DNA from: Isoptericola peretonis
GTDB taxonomy: Bacteria; Actinomycetota; Actinomycetes; Actinomycetales; Cellulomonadaceae
DNA length: 64,000 nucleotides
Assembly (NCBI GenBank): GCA_023241745.1
Contig: JALQCY010000002.1
Coordinates: forward strand, 248,001-312,000
Direction: 5' to 3'
Shown: positions 35,631 through 44,614 of the stretch, piece after piece
Layout: each line of letters starts with the position of its first letter
Position numbering within the stretch: the stretch's first letter is position 1
Translations under genes and position numbers: made by a program
Notes under the pieces: generated by a model
What the model was told of the DNA's origin: nothing
Databases searched by the model: none
Seen by the model: the letters and a program-made list of their open reading frames with translations, nothing else

Positions 35631-37373
35631 GTGCACGTCGTCCTGTCCCGCGACCCCGACGGCACGGTCCGGGTGCACGACGGTGCCCCCCGCGCCGTGC
35701 CGGCGGCAGGTCTGGCGTCCCTGGTGGCGGCGTCCGAGGGGGGCGCGCGCGACGAGCGTCCCCTCCCGCGCTGGACGTGGGACGACACGAACCGCTGGTA
35801 CCTCGGGCTGCTCCGCGCGGGCGTCCGCGTCGAGCGCTCGCACGACCTGCGGCTGGTGCACCGGATCCTGCGGAGCTCGGTGCCCGCCGCGGGCTCGGCG
35901 CTCGCGACCGCGCCGCCCGGTCCCTGGGACGCGATGGCGCCCACGCCGGCCGGGGCCGTGCCTGCCACGGGGGCGCGTCGCGCGCCGCAGGACGACTCCC
36001 TGTTCGACCTGGCGGCACCCGCCGCGCCGGAGCCCGCACCGGCCGCCGGCACCGACCCGCGGGCCGAGCTGCGGCGGCAGGAGGACGCGGTCGCGGGCTC
36101 GTCCGCCCCGGGGCGGCTGCGCCTGCTCGCGGCCGGCGAGTCGGCGGGCGCGCTCGTCGCCGCCGAGATGCACCACGCGGGCCTGCCGTGGCGGTCCGAC
36201 GTGCACGACGCGATCCTCACCGAGGCGCTCGGACCGCGCCCACCGGAGGGCCACCGCCCGGCGCGGTTGGAGGAGCTGGCGCGGCAGATCCGGGCGGCCC
36301 TGGACGCGCCGCCGTCGCTGAACCCCGACTCGCACCCCGACCTGCTCAAGGCGATGCAGTACGCGGGCGTCGGTGCACGGAGCCTGCGCAAGTGGGAGCT
36401 GGAGAAGCTCGAGCACCCCGTGGTCGCCCCGCTGCTGGAGTACAAGAACCTCTACCGGCTGCTCACGGCCAACGGCTGGCACTGGCTCGACGAGTGGGTC
36501 GCCGACGGCCGGTTCCGCACCGAGTACGTGGTGGGGGGCGTCGTCACAGGGCGCTGGTCGTCGACGGGCGGCGGCGCGCTGCAGCTGCCCAAGGGGGTGC
36601 GGCGGGCCGTCGTGGCGGACCCGGGCTGGTGCCTGGTGGTCGCCGACGTCGCCCAGCTGGAGCCGCGCGTGCTGGCGGCGATGGCGGGGGACGAGGCGAT
36701 GGCCGGCGCCGGGCGCGAGGGCGACCTGTACGCCGGCATCGTCGCCTCCGGAGTGGTCCCCACCCGCGAGCTCGCGAAGGTGGGGATGCTCGGCGCCATG
36801 TACGGCGGCACGACCGGCGCCAGCGCCCAGGTGCTGCCCCGCCTCGGCCGCGAGTACCCGCGGGCGATCGCGCTCGTCGAGGACGCCGCCCGCACGGGGG
36901 AGCGCGGGGGCGTCGTGACGACCTGGCTCGGCCGGTCCTCGCCCGGCCCCGGCTCCGCGTGGGACGAGGCGCAGGCGGGGGCCTTCGCCGACGACGCCGG
37001 GGCGGACGCGGCCGCCCGCGCCCGCTCGGTCACCCGGTCGTGGGGCCGCTTCACCCGCAACTTCGTGGTGCAGGGCACCGCCGCCGAGTGGGCGCTGTGC
37101 TGGCTGGCGTCGATCCGCCGGCGCCTCTGGGCGCTGGGGGCGGCGCCGGGCGCCCGGCCGGGCCTCGCCCCGGCCCCGTTCGCCGACCGGCCGCACCTCG
37201 CGTTCTTCCTGCACGACGAGGTGGTGGTGCACGCGCCGCTCGAGCTCGCCGACGCCGTGGCGGCCGAGGTGCGCGCCGCGGCGGAGGAGGCCGGCCGCCT
37301 GCTGTTCGGCGACTTCCCGGTGGACTTTCCCCTCACCGTGGCGACCGTGGACTCCTACGCCGACGCCAAATAG
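35631..37373 (+). CDS. Bifunctional 3'-5' exonuclease/DNA polymerase-like protein
   Basis: A 580-aa family A polymerase-like protein of the type found beside ordinary PolA in actinobacteria. It lacks the 5' nuclease domain. The polymerase motifs are visible: motif A VVADVAQLEPRVLAAMAGD, motif B RELAKVGMLGAMYGGTTG and motif C FFLHDEVVVHAP (His-Asp-Glu). The N-terminal half would be the exonuclease-like part but its acidic residues are not obvious. The start is the GTG at 35631. Its cellular role is not established. Confidence 0.87.
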   Translation: MHVVLSRDPDGTVRVHDGAPRAVPAAGLASLVAASEGGARDERPLPRWTWDDTNRWYLGLLRAGVRVERSHDLRLVHRILRSSVPAAGSALATAPPGPWDAMAPTPAGAVPATGARRAPQDDSLFDLAAPAAPEPAPAAGTDPRAELRRQEDAVAGSSAPGRLRLLAAGESAGALVAAEMHHAGLPWRSDVHDAILTEALGPRPPEGHRPARLEELARQIRAALDAPPSLNPDSHPDLLKAMQYAGVGARSLRKWELEKLEHPVVAPLLEYKNLYRLLTANGWHWLDEWVADGRFRTEYVVGGVVTGRWSSTGGGALQLPKGVRRAVVADPGWCLVVADVAQLEPRVLAAMAGDEAMAGAGREGDLYAGIVASGVVPTRELAKVGMLGAMYGGTTGASAQVLPRLGREYPRAIALVEDAARTGERGGVVTTWLGRSSPGPGSAWDEAQAGAFADDAGADAAARARSVTRSWGRFTRNFVVQGTAAEWALCWLASIRRRLWALGAAPGARPGLAPAPFADRPHLAFFLHDEVVVHAPLELADAVAAEVRAAAEEAGRLLFGDFPVDFPLTVATVDSYADAK

Positions 37374-37488
37374 CCGCACCAGGTAGCCGCCGGGCGTGAG
37401 CGCGGGCGTGGCCGGGGGCGTGCGGCTAGCGTCGAGGCGAGCTCCGCGCCGGCCGACGCGGACCTGAGACGGACGGCGGCACGGTGCC

Positions 37489-38319
37489 ATGGGCAGCATC
37501 CGGGTCGAGCAGGCCCTCGTCGACGGCCTGGGGATCGTCTACCGGCGCGCGGGCTCGGGGACGCCGCTGGTCCTCGTGCACGGCGCGGCCGAGGACGGCC
37601 GTGGCTGGACGCCGCAGCTGGAGTCGTTGTCGGGCGAGTTCACGGTCGTCGCCTGGGACGAGCCGGGCGCGGGCGGCTCCGACGACGTCCCGGAGGGCTT
37701 CGGTCTGGCCGACTACGCGGACTGCCTGGCGGGCGTGATCGACCAAGCGGTGGGCCGCCCGGCCCACGTGGTGGGCCTGTCGTGGGGCTCCACGGTCGCG
37801 CTCGAGCTGTACCGGCGGCACCCGGACCGGGTGACGTCCTTGGTCCTCACCGGCGGGTACGCGGGCTGGAAGGGCTCGCTCCCTCCCGAGGAGGTGGCCG
37901 CCCGCGTCGAGGGGGTGGAGCGAATGCTCGACGCCGAGCCTGGCGCGTTCGACCCGACGATGCCGGGTCTCTTCGCCGCAGGCCCACCGCCCGAGCACGT
38001 GCCGCTGTTGGAGGCGATGGCCCGCGACGTCCGGCCGCGGAGCATGGGGCACGCGCTGGCGCTCATGGCGGAGGCAGACCTGACCGACGTGCTGCCGACC
38101 GTCGCCGTGCCCGTCCTGCTGCTGTGGGGCGAGCTCGACGCCCGCTCCCCGGTCCGGGTCGCCCGGCAGCTCGAGCGGATGATCCCCGGCGCGCGGCTCG
38201 TGCTGATCCCCGGCTGCGGCCACGTGACCAACCTCGAGCGGCCCGCCGAGTTCGACGCCGCCGTGCGGAGGTTCTGCCGTGACGTGGAGGGCCTCGAGAG
38301 CGCCGACGGCGCACGCTGA
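37489..38319 (+). CDS. Alpha/beta hydrolase
   Basis: A 276-aa cytoplasmic alpha/beta hydrolase. The oxyanion region is LVLVHGAAEDG, the nucleophile elbow is GLSWGS, the acidic residue is in LLLWGELDARSP and the catalytic His is in GCGHVTNLERP. The substrate is unknown. The ATG at 37489 lies 115 bp after the polymerase gene. A NIF3 gene follows 26 bp downstream on the same strand. Confidence 0.87.
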   Translation: MGSIRVEQALVDGLGIVYRRAGSGTPLVLVHGAAEDGRGWTPQLESLSGEFTVVAWDEPGAGGSDDVPEGFGLADYADCLAGVIDQAVGRPAHVVGLSWGSTVALELYRRHPDRVTSLVLTGGYAGWKGSLPPEEVAARVEGVERMLDAEPGAFDPTMPGLFAAGPPPEHVPLLEAMARDVRPRSMGHALALMAEADLTDVLPTVAVPVLLLWGELDARSPVRVARQLERMIPGARLVLIPGCGHVTNLERPAEFDAAVRRFCRDVEGLESADGAR

Positions 38320-38345
38320 CGGTCTTCCCCTCTAGGGTCGGGCGC

Positions 38346-39230
38346 ATGGATGCCACAGCCGCGAGCGCCCCGACGCTCGCCGACGTCGTCGCGGCCCTCG
38401 AGGGCCTCTACCCGCCGTCGACGGCGGAGGGCTGGGACGCCGTCGGCCTGGTGGCCGGCGACCCCGCAGCACCGGTGCGCAAGGTGCTGCTCGCCGTCGA
38501 CCCGGTGGCCGACGTGGTCGAGGAGGCGATCGACTGGGGCGCCGACCTCCTGGTCACCCATCACCCGCTGTTCCTGCGTCCCGTGCACTCGGTGGCTGCG
38601 ACCACGTTCAAGGGCGAGGTGGTGCACCGCCTGCTGCGCGCGGGCTGCGGGCTGTACGTGGCGCACACCAACGCCGACGCCGCGCCGCGCGGGGTCGCGG
38701 ATGCCCTCGCGGACCTCGTCGGGATCACCGACCGGCGGCCGCTCGTCGCCCGGGACGACGCCGACGGGGTCGAGCGCGGGATCGGCCGCGTGGGCCGGCT
38801 CGCGGGGCCGTCGACGCTCGGCGCGTTCGCCGAGCGGGTCGCGGCGGCGCTGCCGGCGACCGCGCAGGGGGTGCGGGTCGCGGGCGACCTGGACGCGCCG
38901 GTCTCGACGGCCGCCGTCGTCGGCGGCTCGGGCGACTCGCTGTTCGACGCCGTGCGCGCCGCGGCCGTCGACGTGTACGTGACGGCCGACCTGCGCCACC
39001 ACCCCGCCTCGGAGCTGCGGGAGCGGGCCGCCTTCGAGGCCCGTTCCGCCGGCGCCCCGGGGGCCACGCCCTATCTGGTGGACGTGGCCCACTTCGCGAG
39101 CGAGTGGCCCTGGCTCCGGTACGCCGCGGAGGATCTTGTCGCGGGGCTGCCAGAGGGTACGGTGACCACCAGGGTGAGCACGCACGGCACCGACCCGTGG
39201 ACCGCTCGGCTGCCGAGCACCCCGCGGTGA
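38346..39230 (+). CDS. NIF3-like dinuclear metal centre protein
   Basis: A 294-aa protein of the NIF3/YbgI/YqfO family, which forms hexameric toroids with two metals per subunit. Ligand motifs are visible: THHPLFLRP, HTNADAAP and the C-terminal VDVAHFASEWPW. GTP cyclohydrolase-like annotations exist for the family, but the function remains uncertain. It is the first of three closely spaced genes (NIF3, zinc ribbon protein, phosphatase), an arrangement conserved in actinobacteria. Confidence 0.9.
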   Translation: MDATAASAPTLADVVAALEGLYPPSTAEGWDAVGLVAGDPAAPVRKVLLAVDPVADVVEEAIDWGADLLVTHHPLFLRPVHSVAATTFKGEVVHRLLRAGCGLYVAHTNADAAPRGVADALADLVGITDRRPLVARDDADGVERGIGRVGRLAGPSTLGAFAERVAAALPATAQGVRVAGDLDAPVSTAAVVGGSGDSLFDAVRAAAVDVYVTADLRHHPASELRERAAFEARSAGAPGATPYLVDVAHFASEWPWLRYAAEDLVAGLPEGTVTTRVSTHGTDPWTARLPSTPR

Positions 39231-39292
39231 GCACCTCCCGGTGACCGCCGAAGCCGCCCTGACCAGCTGAACACACGCGAGAGGACCCACCC

Positions 39293-40042
39293 GTGGCCAC
39301 TGCACCGCCCGAGGACCAGCGCCGACTGCTCGAGGTCCAGGCCTTCGACACGCGGCTGCAGCAGCTCGTCCACCAGCGCCGCAACCACCCGGCGCTCGCC
39401 ACGCTCTCCGAGCTGGACGGGCGGATCGCCGACCTGCACACCTCGCTCGTGGACTCGCGCACCGCGGTCGCCGACCTCGAGCGGGAGCTCGCCAAGGCCG
39501 AGTCGGACGTCGCGCAGGTGCGCTCGCGCGCCCAGCGCGACCAGCAGAAGCTGGACTCGGGCGCCCTGTCGGCGAAGGACTCCCAGGCCCTGGTGAGCGA
39601 GCTCGAGTCCCTCGCCCGGCGCCAGTCCGTGCTGGAGGATGCGGAGCTCGAGGTCATGGAGCGCCTGGAGGCGCACCAGGGCTCGCTCGCCGAGGTCGAG
39701 GCGGCGCACGCCGAGCTCCAGGCGGCCAAGGACAGGGCGACGGCCGAGCGCGACGCCGCCTGGGCGGAGATCAATGCGACCGGGTCCAAGGTGAAGGCCG
39801 AGCGCGAGGCCCTCGCGGCCGGCCTCGACGCCGGGCTCGTGGCGCTCTACGACAAGCTGCGCGCGCAGCTCGGCGGCCTCGGCGCCGCCGCCCTGCGCGG
39901 CGGCCGCTGCGAGGGCTGCCGGCTGGAGCTCAACCCGAGCGACCTCGCGGCGGTGAAGGCCGCACCCGCGAACCAGGTCGTGCGGTGCGAGGAGTGCGGC
40001 CGCATCCTCGTGCGCCCGGCGGACGAGGGCGCGGGGGCCTGA
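39293..40042 (+). CDS. Coiled-coil zinc ribbon protein (CT398-like)
   Basis: A 249-aa protein. Residues about 10-180 are a long coiled coil (LERELAKAESDVAQVRSRAQ). The C-terminus is a C4 zinc ribbon with CEGCRLEL and CEECGRIL. The family includes chlamydial CT398; the bacterial role is unclear. Its stop overlaps the next start codon by one base (TGATG), so translation of the phosphatase is coupled. Confidence 0.9.
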   Translation: MATAPPEDQRRLLEVQAFDTRLQQLVHQRRNHPALATLSELDGRIADLHTSLVDSRTAVADLERELAKAESDVAQVRSRAQRDQQKLDSGALSAKDSQALVSELESLARRQSVLEDAELEVMERLEAHQGSLAEVEAAHAELQAAKDRATAERDAAWAEINATGSKVKAEREALAAGLDAGLVALYDKLRAQLGGLGAAALRGGRCEGCRLELNPSDLAAVKAAPANQVVRCEECGRILVRPADEGAGA

Positions 40043-40611
40043 TGGCGGGACCGTCCGGGGCGAGCCCCCTGGCGGCCGGCCTCCGCACCGTCGTGCTCGT
40101 GCGGCACGGGGAGGCCGAGCCGGCTTCCGCGGGCGCCTCCGCGGACGACCGGGTGCCCGGCCCGTCGCTGACGTCGCGCGGCCGACTCCAGGCGGCACGC
40201 GCGGCGGACGCGGTGTTCCGGGTCGGCAAGGAACTGTGGCCGGACCTGCCCCGCGCCGGCGCGCTCGTCGCGGCGTCTCCGGCGTCGGCGCTCGAGACGG
40301 CCGCCGCCGTCGGGCGCCGGATCGGGCAGCACGTGCGCCCCGACGAGCGGTTCGCCGAGCCGGGGGAGAGCCCCTGGGCGGGGCTGCGCGACGTCGTCGC
40401 GGCGACGGACCCGTCCGGGACCGCCGTCGTCGTGAGCGGCACCGGGGCGATCCGTGCCCTGATCGGTCGGGCCCTGGACACGCCGCCGCCGGTGCGGGAG
40501 CGGCTGCGCGTGCCGCCCGGCTCACTCACCGTGCTGCGGTTCGACCTGGCCGGCGACGGCGCACCGGTCCTGGCGGAGGTCGTCGCGGTCGGCTTCCCGA
40601 GCGACGCCTGA
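40042..40611 (+). CDS. Histidine phosphatase family protein (SixA-like)
   Basis: A 189-aa enzyme of the histidine phosphatase superfamily. The catalytic RHG motif is in VVLVRHGEAEP, the second Arg/His site is in GRLQAARAADAVF, and the late motif is VVVSGTGAIRALI. That last segment has Gly-Thr where a His is usual (VxHGxxI), so activity is uncertain. The start is the ATG at 40042, overlapping the zinc ribbon stop. It converges on the TfoX-like gene with only 19 bp between. Confidence 0.8.
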   Translation: MAGPSGASPLAAGLRTVVLVRHGEAEPASAGASADDRVPGPSLTSRGRLQAARAADAVFRVGKELWPDLPRAGALVAASPASALETAAAVGRRIGQHVRPDERFAEPGESPWAGLRDVVAATDPSGTAVVVSGTGAIRALIGRALDTPPPVRERLRVPPGSLTVLRFDLAGDGAPVLAEVVAVGFPSDA

Positions 40612-40630
40612 GGGCTGCCGGGCCCCGCGC

Positions 40631-40978
40631 CTACGTCCGGGGCTGTTTCGGCGGCTTGGGCGGCAGCGCGAGCGCGAGGTCCACGCCGCGGTGGACCCAG
40701 GAGTGCAGGGCGTCGTCGTCCGAGGTGACGTCGGGGCCCACCGCCACCGTGCCGCGCATCGTGCGCTCGCCCATCCGCATCTCGTGCGCGCCGTCCACGA
40801 CGGCCTGCTCGTGCCCCTCGGTGCCGACGTGGACCATCAGCTCGTCCTCGCCGACGCCGACCGCCATGTGGGTGTTCACCATGAACGCGACACCGCCGAA
40901 CATCCGCCGCTCGACGAAGTCGGCACGCTCGCGGACGGCGTCGCGGACCCGCGCGGCGAGCACCTCGTCGTAGGCCAT
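40631..40978 (-). CDS. TfoX/Sxy N-terminal domain protein
   Basis: A 115-aa protein matching the TfoX N-terminal domain: FVERRMFGGVAFMVNTHMAVGV. It starts at the ATG at 40978 (MAYDEVLAARVRDAV). In gammaproteobacteria full TfoX regulates competence, but stand-alone N-terminal domain proteins in actinobacteria have no known role. It is a single gene 41 bp downstream of yaaA on the same strand. Confidence 0.85.
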   Translation of the reverse strand: MAYDEVLAARVRDAVRERADFVERRMFGGVAFMVNTHMAVGVGEDELMVHVGTEGHEQAVVDGAHEMRMGERTMRGTVAVGPDVTSDDDALHSWVHRGVDLALALPPKPPKQPRT

Positions 40979-41019
40979 GCGGCCAGTGTGACCCGCCGGC
41001 GGGCGCCGTGCAGGGTGCT

Positions 41020-41844
41020 TCAGGCGATGACGACCTCGAGCGTCCGGGGGCCCCGGCGCGTGGCGGCGTCGTGCAGGGTCGCCTCGAGCATCCGGTAGGA
41101 CAGGCCGGTGCCGACCTCCGTGCCGATGACCTGCCCGTCCAGCTCGCGGGCGGCGTCGAGGAGCTCGGCGGCGCTGGTGGGTGCCGGCCCGGAGCGGCGC
41201 AACAGGTGGCCCGTGAGCACGCCGCGGGTGTGCTTGGCGTTGTGGGACACGACCGTGCGCCTGCCGTCGGCCTCCCGGACCACGCGCACGGTCACCCAGT
41301 CCGCCGCCGCGTCGCCGGTGGTGGCCGGCTTCCAGGCGGCGAGGTAGGTCGCCGAGCGGCAGTCGACGACGACGTCTCCCGCGGCCCGGGCGTCCAGGGC
41401 GGCGGACAGGTGGGGCCGCCACGCCGTGGCGAGCCTGCCGACGCCGGGCAGGTCGGCGCCCATGGACAGCCGGTACGCCGGGACGAGGTCCGCGGGGGAG
41501 ACCACGCCCCACAGGCCCGAGAACACCAGGACGTCGCGGGCGGCGTCGTCCGCGAGGTCGGCGAGGCCCGCCGCCGCGTACAGCACTCCCGTGTACACGC
41601 GCGCGGCGGGCGCGGCAGGGGCGCTCTTGAGGTCGACGTTGCGCGCGACCTCGGCGGCGAGCGAGGCGCCCACCCCCAGCACGGTCGTCGCGTCGTCACG
41701 GGCGCTGACCGACGCCAGCGCCTCGAGCACGGCGCCGCGCTGGGTGGTGAGCCGCTCCGCCGCGGTGAGGCGCGCCAGGTCGACCGGGGCGGCGCCGTCA
41801 GGCGCGGGCGTCTTGCCCTCGGAGGGCGGCAGGCAGATCAGCAC
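41020..41844 (-). CDS. yaaA: YaaA family peroxide-stress protein
   Basis: A 274-aa member of the YaaA/DUF328 family. The N-terminal signature LICLPPSEGKT is present, as are FSGLWGVVSPADLVPAYRLSMG and VSHNAKHTRGVL. In E. coli YaaA lowers free iron during peroxide stress. Whether the actinobacterial proteins do so is inferred. It starts at the ATG at 41844 and is divergent from the tautomerase-like gene. Confidence 0.88.
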   Translation of the reverse strand: MLICLPPSEGKTPAPDGAAPVDLARLTAAERLTTQRGAVLEALASVSARDDATTVLGVGASLAAEVARNVDLKSAPAAPAARVYTGVLYAAAGLADLADDAARDVLVFSGLWGVVSPADLVPAYRLSMGADLPGVGRLATAWRPHLSAALDARAAGDVVVDCRSATYLAAWKPATTGDAAADWVTVRVVREADGRRTVVSHNAKHTRGVLTGHLLRRSGPAPTSAAELLDAARELDGQVIGTEVGTGLSYRMLEATLHDAATRRGPRTLEVVIA

Positions 41845-41923
41845 CCCGACACCCTACGGCGGGGTTCTCGGCTGCCGGACGGCGCGATGACAGTGGCGTC
41901 GGTCACCGCTAGCGTCGTCGCGC

Positions 41924-42307
41924 ATGGTCCAGGTGAAGGTCTACGGCAACCGACGGGTGTGGGGTCAGCGGCGCGGGGAGGTCTCCGACGCGCTGCACGC
42001 GGCGCTGGTCGGGGCCTGGCGGATCCCCGAGGACAAGCGGTTCCACCGGTTCCTGCTGCTGGAGGACGGCGACCTCGTCTCGCCCCGCTCCGACGAGTAC
42101 CTGGTGATCGAGATCGTCGCGTTCACCGGTCGCTCACGGGAGGCGAAGCGCGAGCTGATCCGCCGCGTGTACGACGACGTCGCGCCCGCGCTGGGGGTGC
42201 CGGCCGACGACGTCGAGCTCGTGGTGATCGAGTCGCCCGCCGAGAGCTGGGGCATCCGCGGGCGCTCGGGCGACGAGCTCTCCCTGAGCTACACGGTGGA
42301 CGTCTGA
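41924..42307 (+). CDS. Tautomerase-like protein without N-terminal proline
   Basis: A 127-aa protein resembling the Tautomerase_2 family (VSDALHAALVGAWRIPEDKRFHRFLLLE; LVVIESPAESWGIRG). True tautomerases use the N-terminal Pro exposed after Met removal. Here the second residue is Val (MVQVKVYGNR), so the classical reaction is not expected, unless the real start differs; no Pro follows any nearby start codon. It lies just before rnpB. Confidence 0.75.
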   Translation: MVQVKVYGNRRVWGQRRGEVSDALHAALVGAWRIPEDKRFHRFLLLEDGDLVSPRSDEYLVIEIVAFTGRSREAKRELIRRVYDDVAPALGVPADDVELVVIESPAESWGIRGRSGDELSLSYTVDV

Positions 42308-42325
42308 GCCGACCGGGAGTCCGCA

Positions 42326-42331
42326 TAGACT
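42326..42331 (+). promoter_or_regulatory. Candidate -10 of rnpB
   Basis: TAGACT lies 7 bp before the predicted 5' end of RNase P RNA, the right place for a -10 hexamer. No convincing -35 is seen. Confidence 0.5.
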
Positions 42332-42338
42332 GTGCGGC

Positions 42339-42733
42339 GCGGACGAGTCGGTCGGACGGTCGCGTCGGCGGTGCCCTCGGGCGTCGTCGCCGAGGAACGT
42401 CCGGGCTCCGAAGGGCGAGGTGGTGGCTAACAGCCACCCGGGGTGACCCGCGGGACAGTGCCACAGAAAGCAGACCGCCGTCGCCGGGAGACCGGTGACG
42501 GTAAGGGTGAAACGGTGGTGTAAGAGACCACCAGCGCGGCCGGTGACGGTCGCGGCTCGGTAAACCCCACCTGGAGCAAGGTCAGACAGGGAGCGTTCGA
42601 GGGCGGCCCGCCCGAGCTCCCGGGTAGACCGCTCGAGCCCTGCGGCAACGCAGGGCCTAGATGGATGACCGTCGCCCGTGCCGGGGCAACCTGGCGCGGG
42701 AACAGAACCCGGCGTACAGACCGGCTCGTCCGC
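42339..42733 (+). ncRNA. rnpB: RNase P RNA, bacterial class A
   Basis: The catalytic RNA of RNase P, which matures tRNA 5' ends. Conserved segments occur in order: GAGGAACGTCCGGGCTCC, CAGAAAGCAGACC, AGGGTGAAACGGTGG, TAAGAGACCACCAGC, GGTAAACCCCAC, TAGATGGATGACCGTC, ACAGAACCCGGCGTACAG. The P1 helix closes the molecule: GCGGACGAGTCGGTC at 42339 pairs with GACCGGCTCGTCCGC ending at 42733, with one G-T pair. Length is about 395 nt. The GC-rich 42734-42834 that follows holds likely hairpins but no gene. Confidence 0.97.
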
Positions 42734-42834
42734 TTCACACCGCTCGACCCCCGGTGACCTGGGCTACCAGCCCTCGGAGGGCGAGCTGCCGACGCTCGAC
42801 GTCGGCCGGCAACCCGCCCTCCGGTCGGGCTTGC

Positions 42835-43677
42835 TCACGCCGTGGCGGGCTCCGGCCTGTTGGCGTTCTCGAGAGCCCAGGTCAGCGCGTGGTCGGCGAC
42901 CTGCTCCCACCCCGGGGCGGCGCAGGTCCAGTGGTCCCGGCCCTCGAACTCGTAGTACTCGGTGACGGCCGGCGACTTCTCCCAGTGCTTGGCGTTCGAC
43001 CGGTTCACGGACGGCGGCATGATGTGGTCGTCCTGGCCGGCGATGAACAGCAGGGGCGCGCGGTCGGTGCCGAAGTCCACCCAGGTCTCCTGGTGGCCGG
43101 GCTTGAAGTTGGCGATGAGGCCGTAGTCCCAGACCCAGCGGCCGGGTGCCGGGATCGCGTAGCGCTCCCACGTCGCACGCGACTCCTCCGCCGAGAGGGT
43201 GTTGGTGAACGCGTAGTGGAACTCCTCGGGCGTGAACCCGACGGCGCGGTGCCTGTTCGCGGGGTTCTTGAGCGCGGGGAAGAGCGACTTCGCCTGTGAG
43301 GGCGGGTTGACCCGGACGCCTTCGGTGGGAGCGGAGTCGACGACCACGCCGGCGGCTCCGAGCCCTCGGGCGAGGAGGATCTGGGTGAGGGTGCCCCCGA
43401 AGGAGTGCCCCATGATGATCGGCGGGCGGTCCAGGCCACCGATGACGCCAGCGAGGTGCTCGACGGTCTCGGGGACGGTCAGGTCCGCGATGATCTGCGG
43501 GTGCTCGCGAAGGGCCTCGACCTCGATCTCGAACCCGGGGTAGGCCGGGGTCACGACGGTGAACCCCTTCTGCTGGTAGTGCTGGACCCAGCCTTCCCAG
43601 CTGCGGGGTGTCATCCACAGGCCGTGGACGAGGACGACGGTGTCGGGCTTTGTGCTGTCCGAAGGTTCGGAGCTCAT
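42835..43677 (-). CDS. Alpha/beta hydrolase
   Basis: A 280-aa alpha/beta hydrolase. The oxyanion segment is VVLVHGLWMTPRSW, the nucleophile elbow is GHSFGG, the acid lies in FIAGQDDHIMPP and the His in FEGRDHWTCAAPGW. No signal peptide is seen. The start is the ATG at 43677, 15 bp after the stop of the next hydrolase gene, so the pair is probably one operon. The substrate is unknown. Confidence 0.87.
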   Translation of the reverse strand: MSSEPSDSTKPDTVVLVHGLWMTPRSWEGWVQHYQQKGFTVVTPAYPGFEIEVEALREHPQIIADLTVPETVEHLAGVIGGLDRPPIIMGHSFGGTLTQILLARGLGAAGVVVDSAPTEGVRVNPPSQAKSLFPALKNPANRHRAVGFTPEEFHYAFTNTLSAEESRATWERYAIPAPGRWVWDYGLIANFKPGHQETWVDFGTDRAPLLFIAGQDDHIMPPSVNRSNAKHWEKSPAVTEYYEFEGRDHWTCAAPGWEQVADHALTWALENANRPEPATA

Positions 43678-43692
43678 GGTGGGAGGTCTCCT

Positions 43693-44517
43693 TCAGGAGT
43701 CGAGGAACGCCAGCAGGTCCGCGTGCAGCCGGTCGCGGTCGGTGTCGGGCAGGGCGTGTCCGCTGCCCGGATAGGTCAGGAGTCGGGCGTCGGCGATGAG
43801 CTCGACCGACCGTTGGCCTCCGACCTCGTAGGGCACGATCTGGTCGTCGTCGCCGTGGACCACGAGGGTGGGGACGTCGATCTTGGCGAGGTCGGGACGG
43901 AAGTCCGTCGTGGAGAAGGCGGCGATGCACTCGTAGGCGGCGCGGTGCCCGCAGGCCATGCTCTGCAGCCAGAAGGCGTCGCGGAAACCCTGGTCGACGT
44001 CCCCGCGGCGGTTGTGCCCGAAGAACGGCCCGTCGGCCAGGTCTCGGTAGAGCTGTGACCGGTCGGCTCGCTCGCCCGCACGGATCTGGTCGAAGACCTC
44101 GATCGGCAGGCCGTCGGGGTTGTCGTCCGTCCTCACCATGAGCGGTGGGACGGCGGACACCAGGACGACTCGAGCGACCCGGTCGGTGCCATGTCGGGAG
44201 ACGTACCGCACGACCTCGCCGCCACCGGTGGAATGGCCGACCAGGGTGACGTCGCGAAGGTCGAGCGCGTCGATCAGGCACGCCAGGTCGTCGGCGTAGG
44301 TATCCATCTCGTTGCCGTCCCACGTGCGGCTCGAGCGGCCGTGCCCGCGCCGGTCGTGCGCGATGGCGCGGTGACCGTGCTCGGCGAGGAAGAGGGCGGC
44401 CGCGGCCCAGGCGTCGGAGTTGAGGGGCCAGCCGTGGCTGAGGAGGACGGGTGGCCCATCGGTACCCCAGTCGGTGTAGAAGATCTCGGCGCCGTCGTCG
44501 GCGGTGATGTAGGGCAC
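43693..44517 (-). CDS. Non-haem chloroperoxidase-like alpha/beta hydrolase
   Basis: A 274-aa protein resembling cofactor-free haloperoxidases / aryl esterases. Features are the N-terminus [16 protein letters not shown], the oxyanion segment [12 protein letters not shown], the nucleophile elbow [14 protein letters not shown], the acid in [12 protein letters not shown] and the His in [12 protein letters not shown]. The halogenating activity of this group is likely a side reaction of an esterase with perhydrolase activity. The gene starts at the ATG at 44517, 97 bp downstream of a LAL regulator on the same strand, which may control it. Confidence 0.88.
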   Translation of the reverse strand: MPYITADDGAEIFYTDWGTDGPPVLLSHGWPLNSDAWAAAALFLAEHGHRAIAHDRRGHGRSSRTWDGNEMDTYADDLACLIDALDLRDVTLVGHSTGGGEVVRYVSRHGTDRVARVVLVSAVPPLMVRTDDNPDGLPIEVFDQIRAGERADRSQLYRDLADGPFFGHNRRGDVDQGFRDAFWLQSMACGHRAAYECIAAFSTTDFRPDLAKIDVPTLVVHGDDDQIVPYEVGGQRSVELIADARLLTYPGSGHALPDTDRDRLHADLLAFLDS

Positions 44518-44614
44518 GGTGGGCTCCTTGCGTGGATCAGACGAAGACGCTTCGAGCGTCTCGGTGTTCCGACCTCTCGCGGACCACGTGGTTCTCGTAG
44601 TCCGACACCGCGAG

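Noticed and set aside
42734..42834. Small gene or riboswitch downstream of rnpB
   Set aside because: The stretch is GC-rich with overlapping hairpins, most simply the rnpB and hydrolase terminators. No conserved riboswitch core was recognised.
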